This document shows, piece after piece, positions 56,401 to 64,000 of a stretch of DNA of 64,000 nucleotides (positions are counted from its first letter, which is position 1; the number at the start of each line of letters is the position of its first letter). The position numbers and the translations under genes were made by a program. A model generated the notes under the pieces. It saw only the letters and a program-made list of their open reading frames with translations, was not told where the DNA came from and did no database searches. The DNA comes from Enoplolaimus lenunculus. Taxonomy: Eukaryota; Nematoda; Enoplea; Enoplida; Thoracostomopsidae. The stretch spans positions 29,483 through 93,482 of the forward strand of contig JASANG010002977.1 in NCBI GenBank assembly GCA_030248215.1. Reading direction: 5' to 3'.

Positions 56401-58368
56401 CGGATTCGAATCCGAATCCAGTGCTAATTTGCCGAATCCGAATTGTGCATGTTGCAAATTTCAGATATATGTACAATTTGTTTCAGAATATCAACGCAAT
56501 GCCAACCGCATAACTTTTAACCGTTAATATATTTTAAGCCCGACCTCAGTTCTGAGAATCGTGAACGAAAAATATTGATTTATTTAACAAGTTATTTAAA
56601 ATTTGTAATGCATAAAAATGAAATACATATTGACGAACATTGTTGGATTCCGCTTTTTCACATCCGAATCCGAACTACAAATTTTGGCCGAATCCGAACC
56701 TCTGTTGCCACACTGGTTGTATAATTATACTTATTTTATTTTACTGTGGCAAATGTTGGCTTTGGATGTTGCTAATCAAGAAGTGACCGGATATTCCATT
56801 CCGTTTAATAATTAGGCAAAACTCGCATCCGGTTCCGGTATAATTCTATATGATATATTATACCTGATATTGTTGTGATCCCGAATACCATATTTAGTGT
56901 GATTATTAATATTTCAATTGGATTCACGCACAGTCGCTAAAATTTTAGTTTCGATTGCGGTACAAATTTGCAGTTCCCATACCGATGTAATCCGGTTCTG
57001 GTTTGCACTCGTGTTTGGAAATTTTAGTAAGATAAACAAAATGTGAGTGAAGTATTAAATTTGCCAAAGGATGTTTCTTATTCTGTTTACAGATTGTGGG
57101 ATTTGAAGCCGGACGCACGGGTATGGGTGAATATGTTCATTATCGAAGTTTGACAGATTTGGTTAAATCAATAATTCGAACGGAAACCATTGCAGGTACA
57201 GTTGTTTACTGTTTGACGACAATGGAAACATGGTGCACAATTTTAATTTCAGTATAATCGGGCAGAGGCGTGTGAGGATTTCAGTTTGGAGGGATATGTA
57301 AATGTAATCGTCCTCGCGTTCAAGAATAGTTTTTCGTGGGCCTGGTCACGGTTTACAAAACGCATTCTGTAGTAGTTTATGTTTAATATTCTGACTGCGT
57401 CGTGGATTGTTATTTCTGGTCCTGGATAATTTGTTGTCGGTGACTATTGTACGGTAGACAAGTTAAGCGTATGGTTGTGCTTGTTTGTTGTTGCAGTTTG
57501 GAATAATGAGCGGATATTGTGTGAACAAGACTAATGGATCGTGTTAATTATAACGGCTTGCCCGTTGTAAGAGATAGGAAGGCTTGTGAGAGACAGGAAG
57601 GCTTGGGCTTCGACATAGACTTAGCATTTTAGGGTTTATGTGTAGGCTGATGCTGATGCTCAGATTCAACCTTAGTGGCAGTGTCTTATATTTAACATAA
57701 TCTGTCTTGCAGATATATGTTAGTGCAGCTTAATCTTTTGGTATGGTCAAAATTAAACGCTGAGGTGAAGCAATCTATTCTATATTATACTTAACTCAAA
57801 AATGAAGAAAAATGCATGTTTTAAAAGGTTTTGGTGTAACCAAAATGCCAGAATCTCATTCAGCTCTTCAAGTCTCATCGGGTCAGGATTGCATTAAAAC
57901 TTTGGGCCCCAGTTGTGACCGTACAAATTAACGCTTGGTCCAATGCATCTGTAGTATGAGTAGTCCCTAACAATTAACCTTGACCAAACCGTATGCCAGA
58001 GAATAAGCGAGAGTCGAAACATAACCCTAAGTCAAGTGTAAGTCGAGAAAAGAAAAATGACTTGCAGAGTGATTATTTGGCTTCACTTGCAAACGATAAA
58101 TTAAACACGGTTATTTGGTTAACGAGCATGCGCACATATTATCATTTTTTCCCATTTGTTAACGAATAGGATTTGTTATTAGATTGCCTTCTGCATCTTT
58201 TGTTGTGTCTTTTCTATTCTTAAATCGACCAGAACGTTTTGTTGGTTTTTTTAATTTTCAGGTTTTTATAAAGGACTATGGCCTGCATTGATCAAAGCTG
58301 GAGCTTACTCGGCGGTATCGTTCTTGTTTTATGAACAAATGTGTGGGATTTTGTTGTGTCTAAAGTGA
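50325..58368 (+). CDS. Mitochondrial thiamine pyrophosphate carrier-like protein (SLC25A19, 8 exons, 335 aa)
   Basis: Exons: 50325-50477, 51376-51570, 52274-52444, 54391-54499, 55487-55564, 56093-56184, 57093-57195, 58262-58368. The joined length is 1008 nt with every junction in phase, near the 320 residues of the human protein. The SLC25 family exchanges metabolites across the inner mitochondrial membrane; the SLC25A19 group imports thiamine pyrophosphate. The three mitochondrial carrier repeats are intact: PLDVVKIRFQ (about 43), PLDLIRTRFSAQGEPK (about 155) and PLDLMKKRLQ (about 257). RTRFxAQGEPK in repeat 2 and KIRFQLQ in repeat 1 are characteristic of the thiamine pyrophosphate carrier, which is why this member is chosen over other SLC25 proteins. 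Ends FLFYEQMCGILLCLK. The start is the only in-frame ATG after the TGA at 50304. Another SLC25 subfamily is possible but less likely. Confidence 0.92.
50478..51375. other. Carrier intron 1
   Basis: AT-rich; no repeat or exon recognised. Confidence 0.35.
51376..51570 (+). CDS. Carrier exon 2
   Basis: Acceptor TCAGTTATAG. Encodes LQIESTGNVQKWISAYKVRG then RQSIKLMVAEEGVLALWKGI and PAQVLSVVYGAAQ, the matrix helix and TM2. Donor CAG|GTCAGT. Confidence 0.92.
51571..52273. other. Carrier intron 2 with CCGATTCC-type repeat
   Basis: A repeat at 51705-52060 starts CAGGGTGCAATCGGAATTCC and resembles the CAGGGTGCAAC elements; a GCG-rich segment follows at 52065-52170, as in 39175-39350. Confidence 0.5.
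52274..52444 (+). CDS. Carrier exon 3
   Basis: Two AGs are possible; the upstream one (TTGTTTTAG, exon start 52274) gives FCSFEVLRRQ, matching the conserved FxSFE of the family in phase 0. The downstream one (52282) would break the frame. Continues HLVSGGCAGAFAITVSYPLD then LIRTRFSAQGEPK. Donor AAG|GTAAAT. Confidence 0.92.
53215..54066. repeat. Family A tandem-core element, copy 3
   Basis: Head TTTATGTTTTGTACTCTGTG and GTCCGTCTGTCCATCC, then four to five units with GTTAGCTAATAGCTAATTTG and TTTACAAACCTCCAAAA. The usual tail is missing where the MITE piece begins. Confidence 0.75.
54069..54187. mobile_element. Short hAT-like MITE (GGGATGTGCCGAT family), copy 3
   Basis: TAGGGATGTGCCGATACCAA at one end and ACCATCGGCACATCCCTA at the other; only 119 bp, so internally deleted relative to 27709-28139. 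No clear target duplication. Confidence 0.7.
54391..54499 (+). CDS. Carrier exon 4
   Basis: Acceptor TGCCTTTTCAG. Encodes MYHSVYSACKHIYSSGGMRA then FYRGLMPAVCIYTPQT plus one base. Donor ACGA|GTAAGT; a TTAA-type element begins about 12 bp into the intron. Confidence 0.9.
54511..54700. mobile_element. TTAA-type element with tRNA-like core, copy 2 (partial)
   Basis: ATTAACCATTTTCTCACATG, then AGATTCGATCCCCAGTC and TGGAGATTTTGCACTGCGC parallel 61380-61651. The right end is not recognised. Confidence 0.55.
54701..55486. other. Carrier intron 4, remainder
   Basis: AT-rich; no exon or repeat recognised. Confidence 0.35.
55487..55564 (+). CDS. Carrier exon 5 (short)
   Basis: Acceptor GCGTATTCTAG, donor GCGG|GTAAGT. 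Only 78 bp: (S)IQFGVFKFLLSKSSSNEKII then ESGQA. IQFGxFKF is the TM4 start of the thiamine pyrophosphate carrier. Both phases match the neighbours. Confidence 0.88.
55565..56092. other. Carrier intron 5
   Basis: No feature recognised. Confidence 0.35.
56093..56184 (+). CDS. Carrier exon 6
   Basis: Acceptor TTTGGTATATTTTAG. Encodes (D)ALRSAVCGFAAGIISKACVF then PLDLMKKRLQ, the third signature. Donor CAG|GTATGA. Confidence 0.92.
56185..57092. other. Carrier intron 6 with a hAT-like element
   Basis: The element at 56373-56715 occupies most of the first half; a CCGG repeat fragment follows at 56780-57005. Confidence 0.5.
56373..56715. mobile_element. hAT-like element (CAGGGTGGTACCGAATCCG family)
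   Basis: Left CAGGGTGGTACCGAATCCGC, right AACCTCTGTTGCCACACTG. Flanks GTTGTACA (56365-56372) and GTTGTATA (56716-56723) match 7 of 8. CCGAATCCGAAT motifs repeat at both ends. Confidence 0.75.
57093..57195 (+). CDS. Carrier exon 7
   Basis: Acceptor TTCTGTTTACAG. Encodes IVGFEAGRTGMGEYVHYRSL then TDLVKSIIRTETIA plus one base, donor GCAG|GTACAG. VGGFE/IVGFE after the third signature is typical of SLC25A19. Confidence 0.92.
57196..58261. other. Carrier intron 7
   Basis: AT-rich with a short AGGCTTGGGCTTCGAC patch (57555-57625); nothing else recognised. Confidence 0.35.
58262..58368 (+). CDS. Carrier exon 8 (stop)
   Basis: Acceptor TTTTTTAATTTTCAG. Encodes (G)FYKGLWPALIKAGAYSAVSF then LFYEQMCGILLCLK, TGA. 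The last TM helix and the family-typical FYKGLWPxLIK. Confidence 0.92.
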
Positions 58369-59069
58369 CGCTTTCAAATGGCGATAAGGCGTGTCAAAGG
58401 GTTCAACCGGGATTCCGCTTCCGTCTCCAAAATCTGATGCTTTTAGTGTACAGTTTTGATAGTGACGTGATTTTTTGACGAGTTTTATTAAGTTGATTTT
58501 TTTCTTTTCAATCAGTTCTTTTGCAATTATACACCTGGATTCCTGCCGCTGTTTGATTTGAGGGGATTGTTTGCTTAATTTTGTTGCTTGGCTATGAAAC
58601 AGGTTATCGGATAGTTAGCATATTCCTATGGCTGGGTTCGAGCAACGTGATTTAATTCGACTTTTGACTTTGACTTTATGGGCCATCTACGTTATACTGT
58701 CTACGCTGCTGTAAAAAAATTATACCCACATACTCGACGATACATTCGGGGTGTAGGTAGCTACAGTGGTCTGTCAGGATCTGTATGTATTGTTCAGTAA
58801 TTAGTGAAACGCTAGTAAAGTTTGTTGTTTTTCGAGTGAGCTGCTTAGTTATTAGGGTGTTATTTTGAGATATTGGCAGAATGTAAAGTGCTAAGTGGAT
58901 ATCCATTTCCGGTAAACTTCGGTGTCGTTTCCGTTATATCGATAACGGAATTTCATTTATTCTGTGCACAAAATGGTTGTTAACTGGCCGTTGTACAACA
59001 GAATTTGTGCGTATTAGCAAATGTTATTATTCTGCAAACTTAAAATGTGAATTAACGAACAATGTGCTA

Positions 59070-59573
59070 TGGAGCATCCACGTTATAACGCTCGCGACAA
59101 AGTAAAAAATTGTCCTGTCCCTCCGAGGATCAACTTTGTGTGAACAGAGTGGGCTAAGACAGTAGGTCTTACGCGAATGACTTATCCTTACAGAGTACCG
59201 ACAATAAACATAGCCAGTTTGGAAGCTTATATTTGTCTTAACCTTGCACAGTGTACAAATTTACTGAGTCCCTCCGAACGGACTATTTAAACAAAACTGT
59301 GTGCGTGTATATACGCAAACTTCACACATTTCAAATAAAACGCTATCACAATATCTGCATTACTGCACATACCTTAAAATGTCCATACAGCCCAAAAAAC
59401 GCCATGTGTTTTGTCCGAGTCCCTTACGACAGACTGCGGACAAACACCACTATCTAAGCACACCATTATTTATGTCCAGACACTCTAGCTACAATTGTAA
59501 AACGTACTCTCTTTGTAGGGGTAAACTGGACATTTTTGTGCATCTGCGCAAGCGTTATAACGTGGATGCTCCA
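59070..59573. mobile_element. TIR element, 504 bp
   Basis: TGGAGCATCCACGTTATAAC at the left is the exact complement of GTTATAACGTGGATGCTCCA at the right (the match extends to about 24 bp). A 3-bp CTA repeats directly outside both ends. No coding similarity seen. Confidence 0.7.
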
Positions 59574-61379
59574 CTACTGTTTCATAAAAGAGTGTGCATC
59601 TGGGAACATTCTGTGTAGAGAATGTGCCTGCAATGTGTTACATTTAAGTTTTTGCAAACTATGCAAATAGAATGCAATTGGTTGATTATAAAACGCATAC
59701 ATATATTTTTCCAAACGCGGAACTTTTATACTTCAATATACGTTTCCTGTTTCCATTCTTTTCAAGTTTGGGAGAAATATTGAAAACTGTGTGCCGTAGC
59801 GAAACGGAGCAATAGCGTTTCGGCGGTTTAAAAAGTGACATGATCAGCGAACCCTAAGAAAACCAGAAACGTAAGTGCCAGATGACGTTTTAACTTCTAT
59901 CATGCATTAATATAGCAAAAACTTTTCGGAACGTCTTACAGAATGTGTACAAATAGCCTTAGGTGGAATTGCAACTTTTAAAATATACTAAAATCTGTTT
60001 TGCAAGAAATTTCACTTGTTTTTACTTCTCGTTTCAACCCTGGTTAATATTTATTGTCTCTGATAGTTCTGTTTTAAGGTGTTTTGCTGCCTGGAGCACA
60101 AAAATGATTTCCCATATTTCAGTGAAATCAAGTTTAGTTTTCAGTCGCATGAGATTTCGATGTTTTTAAGCGGAAGTTTACTTATCCCGTTGACTGGTAC
60201 CAGAGTGAACCGGATTGTTCGAATAACAGAAACGCTGATAGCGACCAATATAATAGAAACGGATATTTAAGTAAATTAAATTTTTCTGTGATATATATAC
60301 AGCAGCCAGGGTGCAATCGGAGGTGAAATAGACCGGAGTCGGAGCCAGAGCCGGAGGTCACCGAAACTTGCCGGAACCGGAGATGAGGCGAAATTAGGTT
60401 ATAAAAATTATGGTTAATAGTAAATTTTAGCCATTATTTGCAATATGTTGTTAAGTTGTTTGGTTTTTACTTTACAGTAATTTTTTTCGAAATTTTGCAG
60501 ATCTCCGGCTGTATCCTGACAGCAACCTAGCGGCATGAAAATAAACTCTGAGTATAACCAGAAACGGATATTCGTTTAGACCGTGGTTGCCACCCTGTAA
60601 GGGTTGCCGGATGTCCGTGTCTGGTACAAATCTGTGTCTGTTTTTATTCCGTAATCACCGGATTATCTAATTCGTATAAGTCATCGTTATACTGTGAGAG
60701 ACCGGCCCATGCAAAAATCAGGTTTACGTTCGCAACGTTTTTCCGCCGGACTGCAATAGAATAAGCTTAAGCTTTAGACTAATTTTTTGTTGACGTGTGG
60801 ACTTTTGGGTTTAAGAATAGGATTACTGTTACGATCCTGTTCAATACAATGTATTCGGCGAACGGAGCATGCATGAAAACGTACGTCTAAACTGTTTTGA
60901 TGCGACGTTTAACAGAATATCTGCGATTATGCCTCATTCGAATACCAACCGCAATTTTGGATACCACATTTTTCGCTTGAGAAGAAAGTCTTTGTGGTTT
61001 AAATATATATTTTCCGACTGTTTCAATCCGCCATTCCCCGTCAGAAATTTTTGGATCCGCCTCTGAGTGCGGGTCACAGCCTAATCATGTTCGTCACAAT
61101 GGCCTCAACAGCATAATTCGCGGGGGAGGCTGCTTCCCCGTGGCACATCTTTGCCTTTTTGGCCAAATTTTCCCTGGCATTGAAAGTATATATGTGTTAA
61201 ATGTTTTCAAGCCAATGATTATAACGTCTGTGCCAGAAGGTATTTAGCGCACAAAAACACGGTTTTAACAATCCTTTCATTTGATATTAACACCACCTGG
61301 GTTTCAATGACAAAAATTTTAGAAATAACATCGTGAACTATTTCGAACCCATATAATTGAATTTAAATCCGGGCACAAA

Positions 61380-61651
61380 CTAACCCTTTCTCACATGAAT
61401 CTTTTCCATTTCATATGAGATGCACTTTCAAGGTAAGATTCGATCCTCAGTCTCTCGGGTAGGAGGCGTTTACGATGACCACACAGCTATAGGAGCTTGA
61501 CGCTCGAACCCGAGGGGGGTCTCATGTCTTGTACAGATTTTGTACTGCACATATATGTTAGAATTGTTAAGCACTGCTCAGAGTCTCTTTTTTGCTCATA
61601 TATTACTTGTATTTAGTTGCTCATAGTATACTCTATGAGTTAAAGGGTTAA
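61380..61651. mobile_element. TTAA-type element with tRNA-like core, copy 3
   Basis: CTAACCCTTTCTCACATGAA at the left, GAGTTAAAGGGTTAA at the right. The core AGATTCGATCCTCAGTC and CACAGCTATAGGAGC is the reverse complement of a tRNA-like A/B-box pair, as in 3120-3419. Confidence 0.65.
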
Positions 61652-62269
61652 ACTGTTAATAAAATATCGGAAACGAAAAAACAGCCAGTGGTTAAAATAT
61701 TTTAAAGATTATTTATGAAAAATTTTGCAACAGTGTTCTGAGTATTGAGATATGCAAATATTTTTACTCAGTGGTTTTCCAGAATTTTATGAAAAAGAAT
61801 TGAGGGCGAATTTTGTGTCATATCAATAGAACTGTTGATAATATCTGCATAAAAGTATCCAAAAAACTAAACGTTCAAGTGATCTAAGAAAATCTTTGAC
61901 TACAAAACTAATGAAATGCCTGGTATAGTTTCATAACGGAAACTTGATTTTTACCGGTAACGGATATAAGCATCCGGTTACAAACAGATAGCAAAAGTAT
62001 ACGGTCAACTGGGGCGTGTTTGACCCGTAGAAAATAGTTTATTTTCACTTAAGTATCAAAAAAGGGATAAACTATTAGTTTACCCCTAAAAGATACTCAA
62101 GGAGGCCAAGCAGGGACTGCATATGGCACCAAAAATGTCCCTTCTGGTCCGCACATAAAAAGGTTTTATGACGGCCAAATTAGCGCCGCCTATTGAGGAT
62201 TACTTTGGCCAAATATGTTTGCAATGGAGCAATATAATCTGTGATTTGTTGTGCTTAACGTACGTACCT

Positions 62270-62454
62270 CAGGCCCGTAGCCAGCTCATCTTGCTGGGGG
62301 GGGAGGGCTAAAAATTTTCAGAGGGGGCATTCAAGGGTTTTTAAAATGATTTGCAAGCAAAGTTAAAAATTCTCTAGGAGTTGGTAAGAATAAGAAGTTT
62401 TCCAGGGGGGCTGAGCTCCATCCCCGCTGCCCCCCCCTCTTGGCTACCGGCTCG
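62270..62454. mobile_element. hAT-like MITE with perfect 8-bp target duplication
   Basis: CAGGCCCGTAGCCAGCTC and CTTGGCTACCGGCTCG are inverted repeats. ACGTACCT flanks both sides (62262-62269 and 62455-62462). Internal G and C runs (GGGGGGGGAGGG and CCCCCCCTC) also mirror each other. Confidence 0.85.
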
Positions 62455-62515
62455 ACGTACCTATGGATTGTTGTTTAAAACGGGTTTCATTGCCTATACA
62501 TCACATTCATTTTAG

Positions 62516-62657
62516 TATATGATTTTCACTGGATTAATGAGCAAATGACGCGTGGAATGCATCAAAATGATAAACAATTTTATACCGAATCCAACGACAT
62601 TATCGGATCTTATTCACGAGTGACGACTATTCATGGTTTGGGAGCACTATTGTCCAG
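62516..62657 (+). CDS. Candidate chitin-binding (Rebers-Riddiford) cuticle protein exon
   Basis: Acceptor TCACATTCATTTTAG, donor TCCAG|GTAAAG. The one open frame reads YDFHWINEQMTRGMHQNDKQ then FYTESNDIIGSYSRVTTIHG. The spacing from the first aromatic cluster to GSYS (29 residues) and the aromatic Y-x-F start fit the Chitin_bind_4 domain of arthropod cuticle proteins, normally continued by a PDG and a V-x-Y-x-AD motif. Neither the upstream nor the downstream exon was found, and the PDG is not evident, so this may be a partial gene, a diverged member or chance. Role, if real: structural protein of the exoskeleton. Confidence 0.4.
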
Positions 62658-62778
62658 GTAAAGCTGCGCTCAAGCTCAAAATCAAAAAGCTAAACTGAAC
62701 ATTTAAAGTATATTTTAAGCTGACTGGTGGCGTAACAGTAGCCTAAGCATTGTCCGAGGGCTAAAGCCTACTGTATTA

Positions 62779-63210
62779 ACCCAAATAAGAGGGGGAGGGG
62801 TAATAAGAGGGAGGCCCCCATTTTGAGTCCAAATCAATTGGAATCAGTGTGCCTAATGAGAGTCCGTAAGCGGATAGAGTCCCTAAACCCTAGAGTCCAT
62901 AAATGTCAATTATATATGCCTAAATGTAGCGCATAAATGACTCCAGGACCAAATAATTGGAGTTTGATACTTTAAAGCTTACTTAAACTTTGGAAGTACA
63001 TTCCTAAAAGTATAACCTTGCATTATCGCTCAAGCTTTTATGCAAGGTAAAAACCGTTTAATTTAACGGATAGTGGCAATAGCGGATATATATCAGTAAG
63101 GATGGGTGGCGCAGGGCTGGTTCAAAATAAATAAAACTCAGTAACCGAATAGCAAAGGGGGTACCCTTTGGAGAGGCCAAATAAATATCAGTCCCCCCTC
63201 TTATTCGGGT
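62779..63210. mobile_element. TIR element (ACCCAAATAAGAGGGGG)
   Basis: ACCCAAATAAGAGGGGGAGG at the left, CCCCCCTCTTATTCGGGT at the right. The internal GAGGCCCCCATTTTGAGTCC and GGTACCCTTTGGAGAGGCC are also found in a fragment at 34488-34640. It is flanked by a repeat with GCCTAAGCATTGTCCGAG (62740) and GCCTAAGCATATTCCGAG (63227). Confidence 0.65.
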
Positions 63211-63334
63211 CACTACAGTAACAAAAGCCTAAGCATATTCCGAGAGCTATAGCCTAAGTGTTAAGCTAAAACTTTGCGTGTTGCAACAACATTGTCTGCA
63301 CAACACGTATTGCAAAGTTTTGGCCAAACTTAAG

Positions 63335-63415
63335 GACTACGTCAGAAATCGAACCTCGGCTCTTTTGCACTCGAGTCAAGGATGCTACAACTACACCACG
63401 TGGTCATTACAACCT
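63335..63415 (-). repeat. tRNA-like SINE relic
   Basis: On the minus strand GACCACGTGGTGTAGTTGTA and GCCGAGGTTCGATTTC form A- and B-box-like blocks. It is related to 48168-48245. A CCA end and a paired acceptor stem are not evident, so not a functional tRNA. Confidence 0.5.
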
Positions 63416-64000
63416 CCGATACCGGTATATGTGCACATTTATAGCAATCGTTTTGCTTTGCATACACTTTTACCGTGCACATATCAGTGTCGGAGCAGAC
63501 AGGGGTGTGGGCTCTCCCCTAACTTCAGGGTGGGGGCGCCCAAACTTGCAAGCGAAGCGAGCGAGAAGCGAGACGCATTTTAAAACTTCAGCTGTTTTTG
63601 TTTCAACCGGTTAGGGTGGTGGTCCCTTTATGGATGTGGCTCCTTAAATGGGGGTATGGGGGCTGGCTGCTCCAGCCCTGGCACATATAGCGACATTGCA
63701 TAAAGAGAAGTCTAAAACTATATCCTACTGTAGTGATTCGAATAAGAGAATTGTAATAAAAGGAACGTGTCCATTGAAACTCTATTAATAACAAGCTCAC
63801 GTCGTTTAAGCCAAGAACTGATGTTACAGTTTTTGATAGCGATTGCAGTGAGCGATAAAAGATTACGGATCCTCAGCATCCAACAGATTTATTTTAAAAT
63901 CTGTAAGATGCCTTTGTTCTCGTTTGTCCCAGAAGTTGAAACGGTGTACACTATTTTCTCCGTTGTATTATACGGATTTGAAGTCATTGATTTTTTGGTT
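63416..64000. other. Unassigned right end
   Basis: Includes GC-rich segments at 63500-63560 and 63600-63690. The latter, with GGGGGCTGGCTGCTCCAG, resembles a degenerate repeat. No gene recognised. Confidence 0.3.

Larger units (their letters stand above)
58369..62515. other. Region between the carrier gene and the candidate cuticle exon
   Basis: Contains an inverted-repeat element (59070-59573), a CCGG element (60307-60597, CAGGGTGCAATCGGAGG to GGTTGCCACCCTG), a TTAA-type element (61380-61651) and a hAT-like MITE (62270-62454). The other stretches are AT-rich without a recognised gene. A 105-codon open frame at 59301-59618 overlaps the inverted repeat and is not supported. Confidence 0.45.

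Noticed and set aside
59301-59618. 105-codon plus-strand open frame
   Set aside because: Mostly within the TIR element and without splice or domain support.
1-64000. CRISPR arrays, operons, bacterial or viral genes
   Set aside because: No spaced short direct repeats of CRISPR type; genes have spliceosomal introns; no intact viral gene seen.

Overview
This is a eukaryotic, animal nuclear window. It carries three multi-exon protein genes with long repeat-filled introns, consensus splice sites and no operon structure. A possible chitin-binding cuticle exon near the right end and LINE and hAT-like relics point to an arthropod, but the species cannot be named from the sequence.

Layout. Positions 1-9100 are almost all repeats: a tandem-core element, AGGCCTAAGC-rich arrays in both orientations, a TTAA-flanked element with a tRNA-like core, tRNA-derived SINEs, and three hAT-like elements nested in each other. 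A plus-strand gene in 12 exons runs from 9127 to 32084. It encodes a RhoGAP domain at the N-terminus followed by about 1300 residues of Ser/Gly/Gln-rich, probably disordered sequence. A minus-strand gene in 10 exons (48844 down to 36529) encodes a monocarboxylate-transporter-like MFS protein of 1196 residues with a giant loop between TM6 and TM7. A plus-strand gene in 8 exons (50325-58368) encodes a 335-residue mitochondrial carrier that best fits the thiamine pyrophosphate carrier SLC25A19. In all three models every exon junction keeps the reading frame and the protein motif, which is the main support for them. From 58400 to 64000 there are inverted-repeat elements and the single candidate cuticle exon.

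The RhoGAP and transporter genes are convergent, about 4.4 kb apart. The transporter and the mitochondrial carrier are divergent, with about 1.5 kb between start codons, so they may share a promoter region. Both move small metabolites, one probably across the plasma membrane and one across the mitochondrial inner membrane; any functional link is speculation.

Mobile elements: a broken LINE (ORF1 with a DUF4780-like segment, ORF2 endonuclease pieces) lies antisense in RhoGAP intron 2, and an LTR-retrotransposon gag remnant with one inferred LTR lies in transporter intron 2. Many short non-autonomous elements have readable 8-bp target duplications.
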